This document shows positions 21,261 to 32,060 of a stretch of DNA of 64,000 nucleotides, piece by piece. How positions within the stretch are numbered: the stretch's first letter is position 1; each line of letters opens with the position of its first letter. This DNA is from Nymphalis io (lineage: Eukaryota > Arthropoda > Insecta > Lepidoptera > Nymphalidae), in NCBI RefSeq assembly GCF_905147045.1, contig NC_065910.1, forward strand, positions 8,680,001-8,744,000, given 5' to 3'. The notes beneath the pieces are model-generated. The model was not told the origin of the DNA and did no database searches. It saw only the letters and a list, made by a program, of their open reading frames with translations. The position numbers were made by a program, and so were the translations under genes.

Positions 21261-21490
21261 GTAGAATTATAAAAAGTACAATCGGTTAGCAATCCAATAC
21301 AACCAGAAAGAGATCAAACGTAGGGCCAACAGGGCCAACACGGCTTTGCGTGGCAACATTGCCAACTCCCGATCATTGCTGAGAATTAGACTTTTACGGA
21401 TCCGAAACATAATACAAATCTCAAAAGAAACGAGGCAGTTAGGCGGCACTTTATATACTAAGAAGTAAATGATAATACAGTAATATACAT

Positions 21491-21699
21491 ATTATTTTTC
21501 AAGTTGTAGTTTCATTATATCGAGCCGGTGGTCGTAAATAAAATTAATGGCGATCCCCATGTTGAAAGTTATGACGTAGCCATAAAATTGGTTCTTTATC
21601 ATGTTTTATTCTTGTTTTGTAAAACTTGTTGTTAACAGACAAAATAAATAGCATTTAAGAGACAATGTAGTATGATATATAAAAAAAGTTAACATTATA

Positions 21700-21753
<54 letters not shown>

Positions 21754-21887
21754 AGTAAAAAAAACGATTATCGTGACAATTAGTGTATAGATAGACAGGA
21801 CGAAATCTGCCGGGTTCTATTAAGATGTGGTGCAAATCCTGTTGATCATTGAAATTTAAACATATATATATATATACATATATATGT
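21491..21887. repeat. Spacer of the giant inverted repeat
   Basis: 397 bp between the arms. The first part (to 21717) is repeated directly at 24499-24725. Next come an (AT)n tract to 21748, about 100 bp found nowhere else in the window (21749-21848), and TTGAAATTTAAACATATATA with a following AT run. That last piece is an inverted match to 24786-24817. Confidence 0.85.
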
Positions 21888-24415
21888 ATGTATATTACTG
21901 TATTATCATTTACTTCTTAGTATATAAAGTGCCGCCTAACTGCCTCGTTTCTTTTGAGATTTGTATTATGTTTCGGATCCGTAAAAGTCTAATTCTCAGC
22001 AATGATCGGGAGTTGGCAATGTTGCCACGCAAAGCCGTGTTGGCCCTGTTGGCCCTACGTTTGATCTCTTTCTGGTTGTATTGGATTGCTAACCGATTGT
22101 ACTTTTTATAATTCTACTTGGTGATAGGGCTTCGCAAAAATCCGTCTGGGTGGGTATCAACCATTCTTTACCGATATTCAACCGATAAACAGAAATACTT
22201 AGTATCATTCTGTTCTGGTTTGCAGAGTTCGTGAGCCAGTGTCACGACAGGCATGAGGGACGTTACATCTTCGTTCCCAAGGTTGGCGACGCATTGGTGA
22301 TGAAGAAATGGTTAATATTTCTCACAGCACCAATGTCTGTGGGCGGTGGAGACTTCTTACCACCAGTTGGCCCATTTTCCAGTCCGTCTACCTATAACAT
22401 AAAAAATATTAAGCACTTTCAAGCTCAATGTTTCTTGCTCGGCTTTAAACCCGCAATCTTTTCTTTAGATTTATTTGTTCCATCCACCAGGCCATCTCGG
22501 CTTTTATTAAATTTAAATATCAACGAGAAAATTCAAGACGAAAGAACAACGGGATGTGATTAAAACTTTTGAATGCGTTAACGTTTGTCGCTCGCAGAGC
22601 AAGAGAAAATATGAGATTGAATTATTAACCTAATTTCTTTGTACTTAAGACTTATTTTAAGACAGTTGAACGAAAAATAAAACATCTAGGAAAAAGGTAA
22701 AAAGTAACAGTTTGTTAATGACAAAACCTCTTCTTTTAAGGACAATATGAATTATGGCACCACAGACTTTTATTTGCATACAACACAAGTTATGTAGATA
22801 AAAGTTAGTGGTGTTTGCTAGATTGGAACCTGAGATCATCGGCTTTTGCATCTGGGCTGTTTCGGCCTACGAAATACAACAATATATATTTAGTAAAATT
22901 ACGGATCCTCATTTCTCCAATCATTCGCAATCACTAAAAATACGAACTAATGCAAAATTATGGTGGAGCTCAAAGAGTGTGTTAGCCCAGCAGTGGGACA
23001 TTCACAGACTATTTTTTATAAAATAATATTATTACAAAATGCGCTTCATCGTTTCACTCGCTTTAAATAATATAACTAAGGTTTGCACCTAGGACCTCGG
23101 AATCTACTGCTTTATATCTACTAGACCAATGAGGCAGTATTTAACTACATGAATGATGAAGCTTTTGTATGGCTTTATAATCTAATGCTATTAACGGTAG
23201 TTTAATCAAACAACATTTGCGATTTAAGCCAATCACTTGTATGACATCACATAATATGATAAGAACAAAATGTGAGGCTGTTTGTGTGCCTCATAAATGT
23301 AAATATGTTTTATTTAGTGTAAAGTAAAAGTAAAGGCTTAGAGACGGCTAACGGTTAGAGAACGAGCCTCTTAACCGATGATTCCAAGGTAAAATCTGGG
23401 TAAGCATTGAATTTTCGTGTCCTTGTAATTCATCTCCTGCTCGACGATGAAGGTAATATCAAGAGGAAACTTCCATGTGGCGTACGAAAATTTGCCACGT
23501 GTATCCCGCACCCGCATTGGAGCAGCGTAGTGAAGTGGGCTTCCAACCTTCTCCTCAAAAAGGATAGGAGGCCTTAGCCCAGCAATGGGACTTTATTGCT
23601 ACATGTTATTGGAGATATGTCATATTACAAATATGCAATTATTTAAATAAGTTCTTTATATATGCCAATACATTTAATTCAAAATGATTTTAGCTTGAAT
23701 AATTTATGAAAAAAAAAATTAAAATCATTTAAAATACTTAAATACATAATATGAAACTTAAATAATATACTTAATACGTCAACATATCTCTGAAAGAATT
23801 CACTTTTATAACATTCGTAAATAGTTAATTTTACGTTGGTACGAAATTTTTATGCAATTTTCATATTGTAAAGCTATTTTAATTACTGCATCATATTTTA
23901 AAAATACATTCTCAATACATACTTTTCCCTCCAGTATTCATCCGTGAAATTATGACAGCCGACTTATGGTGATATATCTATACTATTTTGATGCGTGTTT
24001 TATTGAAATGTTATAATTACAACTTTGTCTTTGTCGCGTATTACTTTCTGACATTTCACGACCGTTTTCTGCGGTGAGTTTCAAGTTTGTTCTTACAGAA
24101 AAATCCTGCTGGTTCGTTATTCGTTCGTTATATTATATTGGATAGTTAAGCAATTTAAATGAGGTAAAAAACCTGAGGTTGGAAATATTTTGTTTGTGAT
24201 CATTTAAAGCTGAACTAATCGTTCGTAATATCACGTTTTAAATATTTTAATTATAACTAATAACACCATATTTAAAACATTCAATAACTATCAAATAAAT
24301 GTATTTCGTAATAAGTATAGTAATAAATTACCGGAACCAAGACAATTTTTTTTTTATTTTAGAATACGGCTGCTACCTAATTATTTAAATATTGTATTTG
24401 TATAATTCAAATAAA
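21888..24415 (-). repeat. Giant inverted repeat, right arm (2528 bp)
   Basis: Reverse complement of 18963-21490. It carries mirrored family A (22118-22409, plus), Metulj-type (23333-23600, plus) and the other fragments. The derived base at 23008 (A within ACAGACTATT) differs from the SINE consensus G kept in the left arm. The outer edge AAATAAA joins CATAATAC of the next block with 3 bp (AAA) shared between both sources. Confidence 0.95.
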
Positions 24416-24723
24416 CATAATACAAATCTCAAAAGAAACGAGGCAGTTAGGCGGCACTTTATATACTAAGAAGTAAATGATAATACAGTAATATACATAT
24501 TATTTTTCAAGTTGTAGTTTCATTATATCGAGCCGGTGGTCGTAAATAAAATTAATGGCGATCCCCATGTTGAAAGTTATGACGTAGCCATAAAATTGGT
24601 TCTTTATCATGTTTTATTCTTGTTTTGTAAAACTTGTTGTTAACAGACAAAATAAATAGCATTTAAGAGACAATGTAGTATGATATATAAAAAAAGTTAA
24701 CATTATAGAATATATATATATAT

Positions 24724-24725
<2 letters not shown>
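24413..24725 (+). repeat. Direct copy of 21405-21717
   Basis: 313 bp identical, as far as I can read, to the end of the left arm plus the start of the spacer, offset 3008 bp. It lies immediately outside the right arm. The 86 bp of arm sequence in it (21405-21490) are therefore present three times: direct, inverted, direct. Confidence 0.93.
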
Positions 24726-24803
<78 letters not shown>

Positions 24804-24810
24804 GTTTAAA
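24726..24810. repeat. (AT)n microsatellite
   Basis: A long AT dinucleotide tract with TTATAAT and TATG interruptions, between the direct copy and the small palindrome. Confidence 0.85.
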
Positions 24811-24839
24811 TTTCAACAGAGCGAGCTTTTTTGAGAGCG

Positions 24840-24881
<42 letters not shown>

Positions 24882-24910
24882 CGCTCTCAAAAAAGCTCGC
24901 TCTGTTGAAA
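24811..24910. repeat. Perfect 100-bp palindrome with AT core
   Basis: TTTCAACAGAGCGAGCTTTT...GCGCGAT pairs base for base with ATCGCGC...AAAAGCTCGCTCTGTTGAAA around a 38-bp (AT)n centre (24842-24879). Such a sequence can extrude a cruciform. It could be a foldback transposon or a rearrangement scar. Confidence 0.9.
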
Positions 24911-25032
24911 GTTATTCGGAACGATGCTAAATAATGTTTTGATTGAACCATATAACTATGCAAAATGTAAGGTGTAAAATGCGCTACAACTAATCATTGC
25001 TTGTTACTTTTATTAGCATATACTTTACTTTT

Positions 25033-25100
25033 TACTTGGTGTCAGAGCTTTGTGCACACCCGTCTGAGTAGGCACCACTCATCATAAATTCTAACGACAA
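25033..25100 (+). mobile_element. Family A head fragment
   Basis: CTTGGTGTCAGAGCTTTGTG and CCCGTCTGAGTAGGCACCAC, then decay. Confidence 0.5.
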
Positions 25101-26264
25101 ACCCAGTTAATATATAATAAAGTGATTGTTTGTTTGTTCGTTATTTCACTTACAAGTGGATTGTTTTTAATAAATAACTATTAAGCTATTAAAAGTGATA
25201 GATAAGGTGTTTTTAGATAATTGTTGTAGAATTATTATTTTTATTTAAGTTTTTTTAAATTTAAGCGAGTTGGGAATAGTGTGTTCTCCTATAAATGGTC
25301 GTACATATTTAGTTTAATTAAATTTAAAGCATGTTGAATATATTTTATGAACAATTGTTAAAGATACAAATAAATAAATAAATTTAAATAGTAAATAATA
25401 TAGGTTTTGAGCACTATGTTTGCATATTTAAAAAATATTTCGTTTTTGGTTTGTAAGAATGACCCGATTGAACTCAAATTCTTTAAACATGTATACCAAG
25501 AAAACCCTTCTCACTTATTGAAATTAGCTTAAATTACGTAAAATTCTATGTTGAAAAAAATATATAAAATATTCTATATAAGTCCTTCTAAAGGTCAAGG
25601 GAATGACAATATTTACAAAATATATAATAAAATTAGCAATATTATCATATCGAATTGTTCTGAAATAATACAACAAATATATTTATGGATAATAAAACTT
25701 AATGTGAGGATTTTTTTAGTATCAGAGAGAGTCAGAGACCGAGATAAAATATAAAAAAATAAAAACTTACTGGTATGTAAAAATCGTAAAATAATATGTA
25801 AAAAGTTTTTTTTTTTTTTTAATTTGGATTCCATTGTAATGATTTATAAGATGAAAGTGGTATAACATGCACTTTCATAAATCTGCAATAAAAAAAATCA
25901 CATCACTGTCAAAGTGACATGTATGACGTAACGTACTCGTAACAATTTGAACGGCTGTGCCGATTTATTACTCATTACTAAAATTATTGGTTACTGATGT
26001 ACAATAACGATTCGTTAATTATTTGAACAGGGCAGGAGTTCATATAAAAATATTTATAATTAGAAAATGTTATTATTTAATTTATTGTCAGGATTTATTT
26101 ACAAGAGAATCCACGCCAAAAACGAGAAGCATATATTTGCTGAACGATATTTATTAGAGAACCACTTCCGATTCCGCAGCGTGATTTAAAAGCGCTTTCC
26201 GCTGCATTAGTGGACTTTCCGCTTTACATTTGTAACGTTGTAAATATAGAAATAAAATAAACAA
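25101..26264. other. Unassigned AT-rich stretch
   Basis: No recognised repeat or coding signal. There is a T/A run near 25800-25822. Confidence 0.4.
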
Positions 26265-26610
26265 AAATATATTCGAGCTATGCTCGGAGTATCTTTAAAT
26301 GATAAAATCAGAAATGATATTGTCCGGAGAAAATCCGGAGTTACCGACATAACTTGCGAAATTAGCAGACCTACGTGGCAGAGGCCGGTCAAGTATGTCG
26401 AAGGACCGATGGTCGTTGGATCAGACGAGTTCTTGAGTAGACTACAGATCGGTTAATGTAGAGTAAGGCGCTCTTCAACTCAAACAGGTGGACCTATGAA
26501 CTAAAGAAGGTAGCGGGACCCAACTGGATGCGGAAAGCGGAGAACCGGGAGTTTTGGCACACCTTAGGAGAAGTTTATGTCCAGCAGTTGATTATGATTA
26601 ACTGTCAATG
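26265..26610 (+). mobile_element. RTE-clade LINE 3' fragment, decayed
   Basis: Pieces of the RTE C-terminus are readable: AMLGVSLNDKIRNDIV..., SGVTDITCEIS, then ELKKVAGPNWMRKAENREFW and GEVYVQQ, ending GATTATGATTAAC. Frameshifts and insertions separate them. It is closer to the long RTE at 34.8 kb than to the copy at 8.5 kb. Confidence 0.7.
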
Positions 26611-26664
26611 ATGTTGAAACAAAAATATATATTCATACATCCTACATACAAAAACACCGCATTG

Positions 26665-26752
26665 TTTGAGGACTTAAGTACAAACCCCGGGTTTGGTTCA
26701 TTAGGAGAGGAGGCTTAAGACTAGTAGTGAGTCATTTAAAAGTTGTTACTTA
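26665..26752 (+). mobile_element. Metulj-type SINE, head and tail fused
   Basis: A box-B-like ACAAACCCCGGG is followed closely by GGAGAGGAGGCTTAAGACTA and GTTGTTACTT. The whole body is missing. Confidence 0.4.
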
Positions 26753-27410
26753 TATATTTTAAGGTATAGCATTTTGACGTACTACTTTTAGTTTAGGTGT
26801 AACTTCATTGTTATCACTAGATTCAAACTTTGAAATACATAAGCCACCAACTATTAACACGATATATTTATATAAAAACAACAATCGACACATACCAAAC
26901 AAAACTATTAATATATTTTATTTCTACAGCAATATTTACTCGCGAATCGCATCTACTTCCGCTGGGTGCTTTAAAAGCCTTTAATTCTACACCACTGAAC
27001 CTCAAACTTCACTTTCTGTAACGGATTAACAAAATAGAAACAGCAAAAATAATAATAATTGTTGTCTTATCGTAAAAATATATTTATTAAACTTTTATAT
27101 TAAAAAATAGTAATAATCAATTTTATTTCAATTTACATGGCTTATTTATGGGTTACTTTGTTCGCCTGTGGATTACATCATTCCGGATTTGATCTCACAG
27201 TGAGACTATGAGCATAGCCCTAACCATTGCTCTTTGAGTAACCTTGACCCCTTATGAGACAAATATTGTGATAGATAAGCAACAATATAAAAAATATATA
27301 TTTATAAAACTATCATGTTCATTTTTCAAAAGGTCTATTGATAATGGGGTGTGTGAAAGTAAATTTCTTTTTTTATTACTGAGCGTGTAAGGTTTCTCAG
27401 TGTAATAACT

Positions 27411-27463
27411 TTCTGAAAATACAACACAATACAATACAATGGTATTGTGTTGTATTTTCAGAA
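27411..27463. other. Perfect 22-bp hairpin
   Basis: TTCTGAAAATACAACACAAT-AC (27411-27432) and its exact complement (27442-27463) enclose a 9-nt loop. It is not part of a repeat family in this window. The size is compatible with a short foldback transcript, but one arm is AC/AT-simple and could be a chance local inversion. Confidence 0.6.
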
Positions 27464-27786
27464 TATGGATAGAATATAGCTTTTGCATGTGAATGTTTTG
27501 TACGATAGCCTATATTTAAAGGAAGAAAAATTATGTAAGATAATTGAGGACAACTGGTTAGGGATATCATAATATACAAATCGTTTTATCTTTTGTTTGT
27601 GTTATAGATAAGAACAGTCTCTGAATAGATTTTTATAAAAAAAATAGGAACGTGGACGGGCAGACCTTAGCCCAATAGACTGATTGCTGAAATTATAATT
27701 GTAACTTAATTTTCTATATTGTTTTATAACACATGAGATAATAGTTTGTATAATAAATAATGCATTTTCTTCAGTTATAGGTCAAT

Positions 27787-28080
27787 TTTTTTTTTTTTAT
27801 AGAATAGGAAGGCGGACGAGCATATGGGCCACCTGATGGTAAGTGGTCACCAACGCTCTTAGACATTAGCATTGTAAGAAATGTCAACCATCGCTTACAT
27901 ATCCAATGCGCCACCAACCTTGGGAACTAAGATTTTATGTCCCTTGTGCCTGTAATTACACTGGCTCACTCACCCTTCAAACCGGAACACAACAATATCA
28001 AGTATTGCTGTTTTGCGGTAGAATATCTGATGAGTGGGTGGTACTTACCCAGACGAGCTTGCACAAAGCCCTACCACCAG
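27787..28080 (-). mobile_element. Family A retroposon, full length
   Basis: A T-run, ATAGAATAGGAAGGCGGACG, the full body and the head GAGCTTGCACAAAGCCCTAC-CACCAG. Near consensus. Confidence 0.85.
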
Positions 28081-28147
28081 TAATTATATTTATTCTTGTT
28101 TTTTATTGATACCCACACATCAACTCCATAGAAAATATAATTTTCTT

Positions 28148-28400
28148 TGTGGTAGAGCTTTATAAAAGCCAGTCTTTAGTACCTCTCCACTTATTATATA
28201 TTCTAGTAATAGCAATACTCAGTATTGTCATGATCCCGTTGAAAGAGCGAGTGAGCCAGTGAAACTTCAACACAAAAGACAAGGGACACAATATTATAAT
28301 TTGATAATTCAGGGACACGGGACAAAATCTTTTAATTCCCAAGGTTAGTGCCGTATTAGTGATGCAATTCAGCACCAATATCTATAGACGATGATGATTA
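28148..28400 (+). mobile_element. Family A, diverged, with internal duplication
   Basis: The head GTGGTAGAGCTTTATAAAAG and later blocks are recognisable. The AAGGGACA...ATAATTT segment appears twice (near 28280 and 28315). It adjoins an AT array that begins in its tail. Confidence 0.55.
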
Positions 28401-28403
28401 CTT

Positions 28404-28405
<2 letters not shown>

Positions 28406-28451
<46 letters not shown>

Positions 28452-28521
28452 AAATATAACATATATATATATATATGATCAACATATATCATATATCATA
28501 TATATATACATATATCATATC

Positions 28522-28553
<32 letters not shown>

Positions 28554-28562
28554 GATATATAT
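28406..28562. repeat. Compound AT/ATC microsatellite
   Basis: (AT)n blocks alternate with CATATATCATAT and ATACATAT units, forming several self-complementary segments. Confidence 0.85.
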
Positions 28563-29636
28563 AACATTTTATTTTACTAAAATCGCACATTAAATAATTT
28601 TCATAAAGTATAGCATTTATCAAAGAACTAAACGTAAGATTCCCTCGTAGTACAATGAAAAATTTCAAAGGTTCATAGTACTACAAACATGTACAAATTG
28701 CCTTTATATTTCAAGTGCAACTGGTTCGCTGGTTATGCCCCGTTTTAAGCTCGTTTCAAACGGTTTATTTTTAATGCGTTTTATTCATAAGATTATGTTG
28801 TTTTAATTTATTTATGAGTTTCATTTTTCTGCTTAAGGTTTTAATTATATTAATTAAAACAGTTTATAAATATTTAAAAATATACCTGTAAACTGTAAGC
28901 GTACTGTAATGCGTACTATAATTCAGTTATTTGGTTATGAAATGTTTGTCATACACAAATCCTATTTGATATCATCAATGCTACAAATCGTAATATTAAT
29001 AGTATAAATCGTGACGATTATTATTTTGTGTGAATGTACCTTTACACTGAATTCTGTGAAAGTATTTCAAATAGCATGTGCTGAAATAATTCATGCCTGT
29101 TCTACACTAAAGGAAAGTAAACTTTATTGGTTGTACAATTTTATTATTTTGAACATATACTCCTACCCTAGACTCGTAATTTTCTTATATAATATACTAG
29201 TTGTAAATGAACAAATGTTATGTAATCGTAGTGATCTTTTCAGATTTACTCTGATAGCATTAAATGATGGTAACTCTTTTAGCCTCGAACAGACTGAAAG
29301 AGTCACAATCATTTGATTCACTCAGAGTACAACAGAGCTATGATGAAATATACGGACGTGATGACGTTGGAGTCATTTTACAACAGAGTTTCCGTTAAAA
29401 TATAGTGGAATATTTATAAAATCGACATCAGTTAAACTACTATAAATAATTGAATGAATATTCAGATAAGGTAAGCATGACATGGAAGTTTGGTTGGCGC
29501 CCCGATAATGGATAAAATAAGAAGTGTGTAATAAGAAGATTTGATTGAAATGTTGGAAGCAAATGGAAAAGAGCAACCGAATTTTAAATGACTAGTTGTT
29601 AAAATTAATACAAACTATTCAGGTAAAAAACTTGCC
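28563..29636. other. Unassigned AT-rich stretch
   Basis: A 101-codon frame at 29011-29316 (plus) has a composition explained by AT bias and shows no domain. I do not call it a gene. Confidence 0.4.
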
Positions 29637-29770
29637 AAATATATCAATACTTCGTATTGCCGTGTTCCAATTTAAAGCGTAAGTGAATCAGTGTAATTAT
29701 AAGAGCATTGGACGAAGCAGCTTATATTGATATCACTTATCATCAAGTGGTCATATCATTAGGCCGGTAA
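29637..29770 (+). mobile_element. Family A, old fragment
   Basis: GTATTGCCGTGTTCCAATTT, GTGAATCAGTGTAATTATA and ATCATCAAGTGGTCATAT are in family order. Confidence 0.4.
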
Positions 29771-30487
29771 TGATCTTTATGTGATCTACTCAAAAGCTGA
29801 TTTGGAGACATGTACAATATTTATACATATATATCTTTGTGAGAGCATTAAAAATGATAATGAATTTTATGAATAAATTCATCAGGGAATAGAAAAATAC
29901 ATAAAAGATTTCAAATTTCACATCCTCAAAACTTTGTTCATAAAAATCAGAACTCCGCAAAATGTTGAGAAGTTTTAAACAAAAAAAAAGGAATAGCGTC
30001 GATTCCTTTTTTTTTTCACTTGTATTTTTTCGTAATTCCAGATGTTACCGGACGCAGATGTTTTGATGTTAATGCAGAATATATTGCGATTCGTCACGTT
30101 GCTGTTGTGTGATGTTAATATTTACAAGCGATATTTTCTACTCGATATTGAGAAAAAAGGCATCATAAGATTAACATTAATGTATCTGGAGTCCTTATAT
30201 TTGAATAATTTTATCTGAAAGGATAACAACAGTGATAATGTTTACACGTTCCAATAAAACTTTTTATAGCAGCTTCACATTTAAATTAAACTTGTGAAAT
30301 GACTCAACAGTGCTTGTAAGAGTGTATTGGAATAAAGTATATTCTTCACATTTAGGACCCCATACTTTAAAATCCGAACATTTGTTGTGTTTTTTGAAAA
30401 TAATAGATCTAATGACAGAAGGATGTGATAAAATTGAATAAAAAAAACTGGTACGTAATCGATAAGCACCAACACTGATAAGTCTTT
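29771..30487. other. Unassigned AT-rich stretch
   Basis: A small inverted A-run/T-run pair lies at about 29979-30016 (GGAATAGCGTCGATTCC centre). Nothing else is supported. Confidence 0.4.
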
Positions 30488-30669
30488 TGAAGTGTAAACA
30501 TCTTAGCGCTCGGTACAAGGTATAGAGAATAACTGAGAACTCCAGCGTCAGATAACGTCAGCGTAAGGTTTGATCGTCAGATGATGTCAGCGTTACATTT
30601 GTTATTCTAATTACGTTAATGTGTGTATGAGATCGGTACATGAGCTCACATGTTTACACATCAATTCTC
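30488..30669 (-). mobile_element. Foldback element with internal repeats, copy 2
   Basis: Opposite orientation to 4812-4975. Its left end TGAAGTGTAAACATCTTAGC and the following GCTCGGTAC match the right end of copy 1. Its right end ATGTTTACACATCAATTCTC is the inverted terminal sequence. Inside are two ~30-bp units with ACGCTGACNTNATCTGACG. The repeat number therefore varies between copies. Confidence 0.6.
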
Positions 30670-31110
30670 GTGAGTACTCGCTGCTAAGGTTAGCACTTAC
30701 GCCATTTTTTTTGCATGATAATAGCAATTATACTCTTAGTCTGGCTGTGTTGTGTCTTAACAATAACAAAACTGTTCTGATGAATCCCCTCTCACATCTC
30801 TCGTCAGTATATTCTATTTTGATATAAAGATATTTGGCATATAATATAGTGGCAGTAGGCTCGTAGGCAATATTCTGATATGTGTGTCAACATCGAACGA
30901 CCTCAATCCCCAAAAAAACGGCTTACCTGTTTATCTGGTTGGCTAAAGCTTTGACAGAAGGCAGGTATATTTTTTCATCATTCTATACGAGTACATATTT
31001 GTGTAGTCAATGGGAACTAGCTAAACCGCTCGGTTAGTTTTTAAATATATCTGCGTCGAATATACGAAAAATTCAAAAATACATTTTACAGTTAACAATC
31101 TCTGAATTTC

Positions 31111-31240
31111 AATTTTTTTTTATTGTAAGAAATTTTGCCATTGCTTACATCGCCAATGCGCCACCAACCTTGGGATCTAAGATGTTATGACCCTTTTACC
31201 TACCCAGACGAGCTTCCGCTAAGCCTTACCAATAGTAAAG
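31111..31240 (-). mobile_element. Family A, internally deleted
   Basis: GCGCCACCAACCTTGGGATC is followed almost directly by ACCTACCCAGACGAGCTTCC, so the centre is missing. Confidence 0.55.
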
Positions 31241-31734
31241 CTTTGTTTTATTTCAATATTTCCCACTGTTTCAATCAGCTCGTAGTTTCCCATAAATAGT
31301 TGTTTTATTACCCTTATACGATAAGTAGTTTAAAACGGCAGTGTTAACTATTCATCCTCGGTAATGGATTTACGAAAATTTCATTTTTAAATTAATTTTT
31401 GTAGAATAAGGTACAAACATGTTATTTAAATTGTTAATGATTTGTAGTTACAGAATTGTATTAACTAGAAGTCTAAGAACATTGAGCGTATTTTTTTTAA
31501 TTGAGTGTAATTGTATAATGTAATATATATATTTCAAATGTGCTATATTTTCAAAATAACTCTTCAGATATAACATACAGGAACCATCCATTTTTCGCGG
31601 TATAATACTTTGTCACTCTCCAATAATTACCTCTAGAGCAAACCAACAAATAATATAATATAATATTATTGGATTAAGATGATGATTATAATATAATATA
31701 ATGTATAGTCAAAGTCCCTTTCATAATTTCCCAG

Positions 31735-32060
31735 TATTCCAAAGAATATAGATGGTTATAACGCGTGAATCTTAACAGATGATCATGGGTTCAAATCCGG
31801 GCAAGTACGACTGAATTTTCATGTGCTTATTTTGTGTTTATAATTCATCTCGTACTTGACGGTGAAGGAAAACATCGTGAGGAAACCTGCATGTGTCTAA
31901 GTTCATGAAATTATGCCACATGTCTATTCTACCAACCCGCATTGGAGCAGCGTGGTGGAATAAGCTCCAAACCTTCTCCTCAAAAGGGAGAGGAGGCCTT
32001 AGCCCAAAAATGGGACATTAACAAGCTGTTACTTTACTTTTACTTTAATATTCCAAAGAA
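31735..32060 (+). mobile_element. Metulj-type SINE with 12-bp TSD
   Basis: The body is near consensus with box B GGTTCAAATCC. The first ~15 bp of the head (box A) is lost. Perfect TATTCCAAAGAA copies at 31735-31746 and 32049-32060 form the TSD. The tail is TTACTTTACTTTTACTTTAA. Confidence 0.85.

Larger units (their letters stand above)
18963..21490 (+). repeat. Giant inverted repeat, left arm (2528 bp)
   Basis: Every position i in this arm pairs with 43378 minus i in the right arm, with no indels. Reading both arms line by line I found a single mismatch (20370 versus 23008). The outer edge is at 18963 (18962 no longer matches 24416) and the inner edge at 21490. The arm contains old Metulj-type and family A insertions, so it was repeat-laden before being copied. 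It also holds a less AT-rich segment (about 21295-21405) of unknown nature. No protein gene is seen; frames open for 60-110 codons lie in repeats and are mirrored in the other arm. Confidence 0.95.

Noticed and set aside
21267..21449. 60-75-codon mirrored frames near the palindrome centre as a small membrane protein gene
   Set aside because: The frame is open on only one reading of a slightly GC-richer segment, I recognise no family, and the longer version starts in AT repeat sequence.
20815..22563. Pair of identical 110-codon frames on opposite strands
   Set aside because: They run through SINE and family A sequence and are identical only because the arms are inverted copies.
24703..24963. 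86-codon frame rich in Tyr-Ile
   Set aside because: It is a translation of (AT)n repeats.
29011..29316. 101-codon open frame as a small gene
   Set aside because: Composition follows AT bias, no domain, no splice context, no neighbouring exons.
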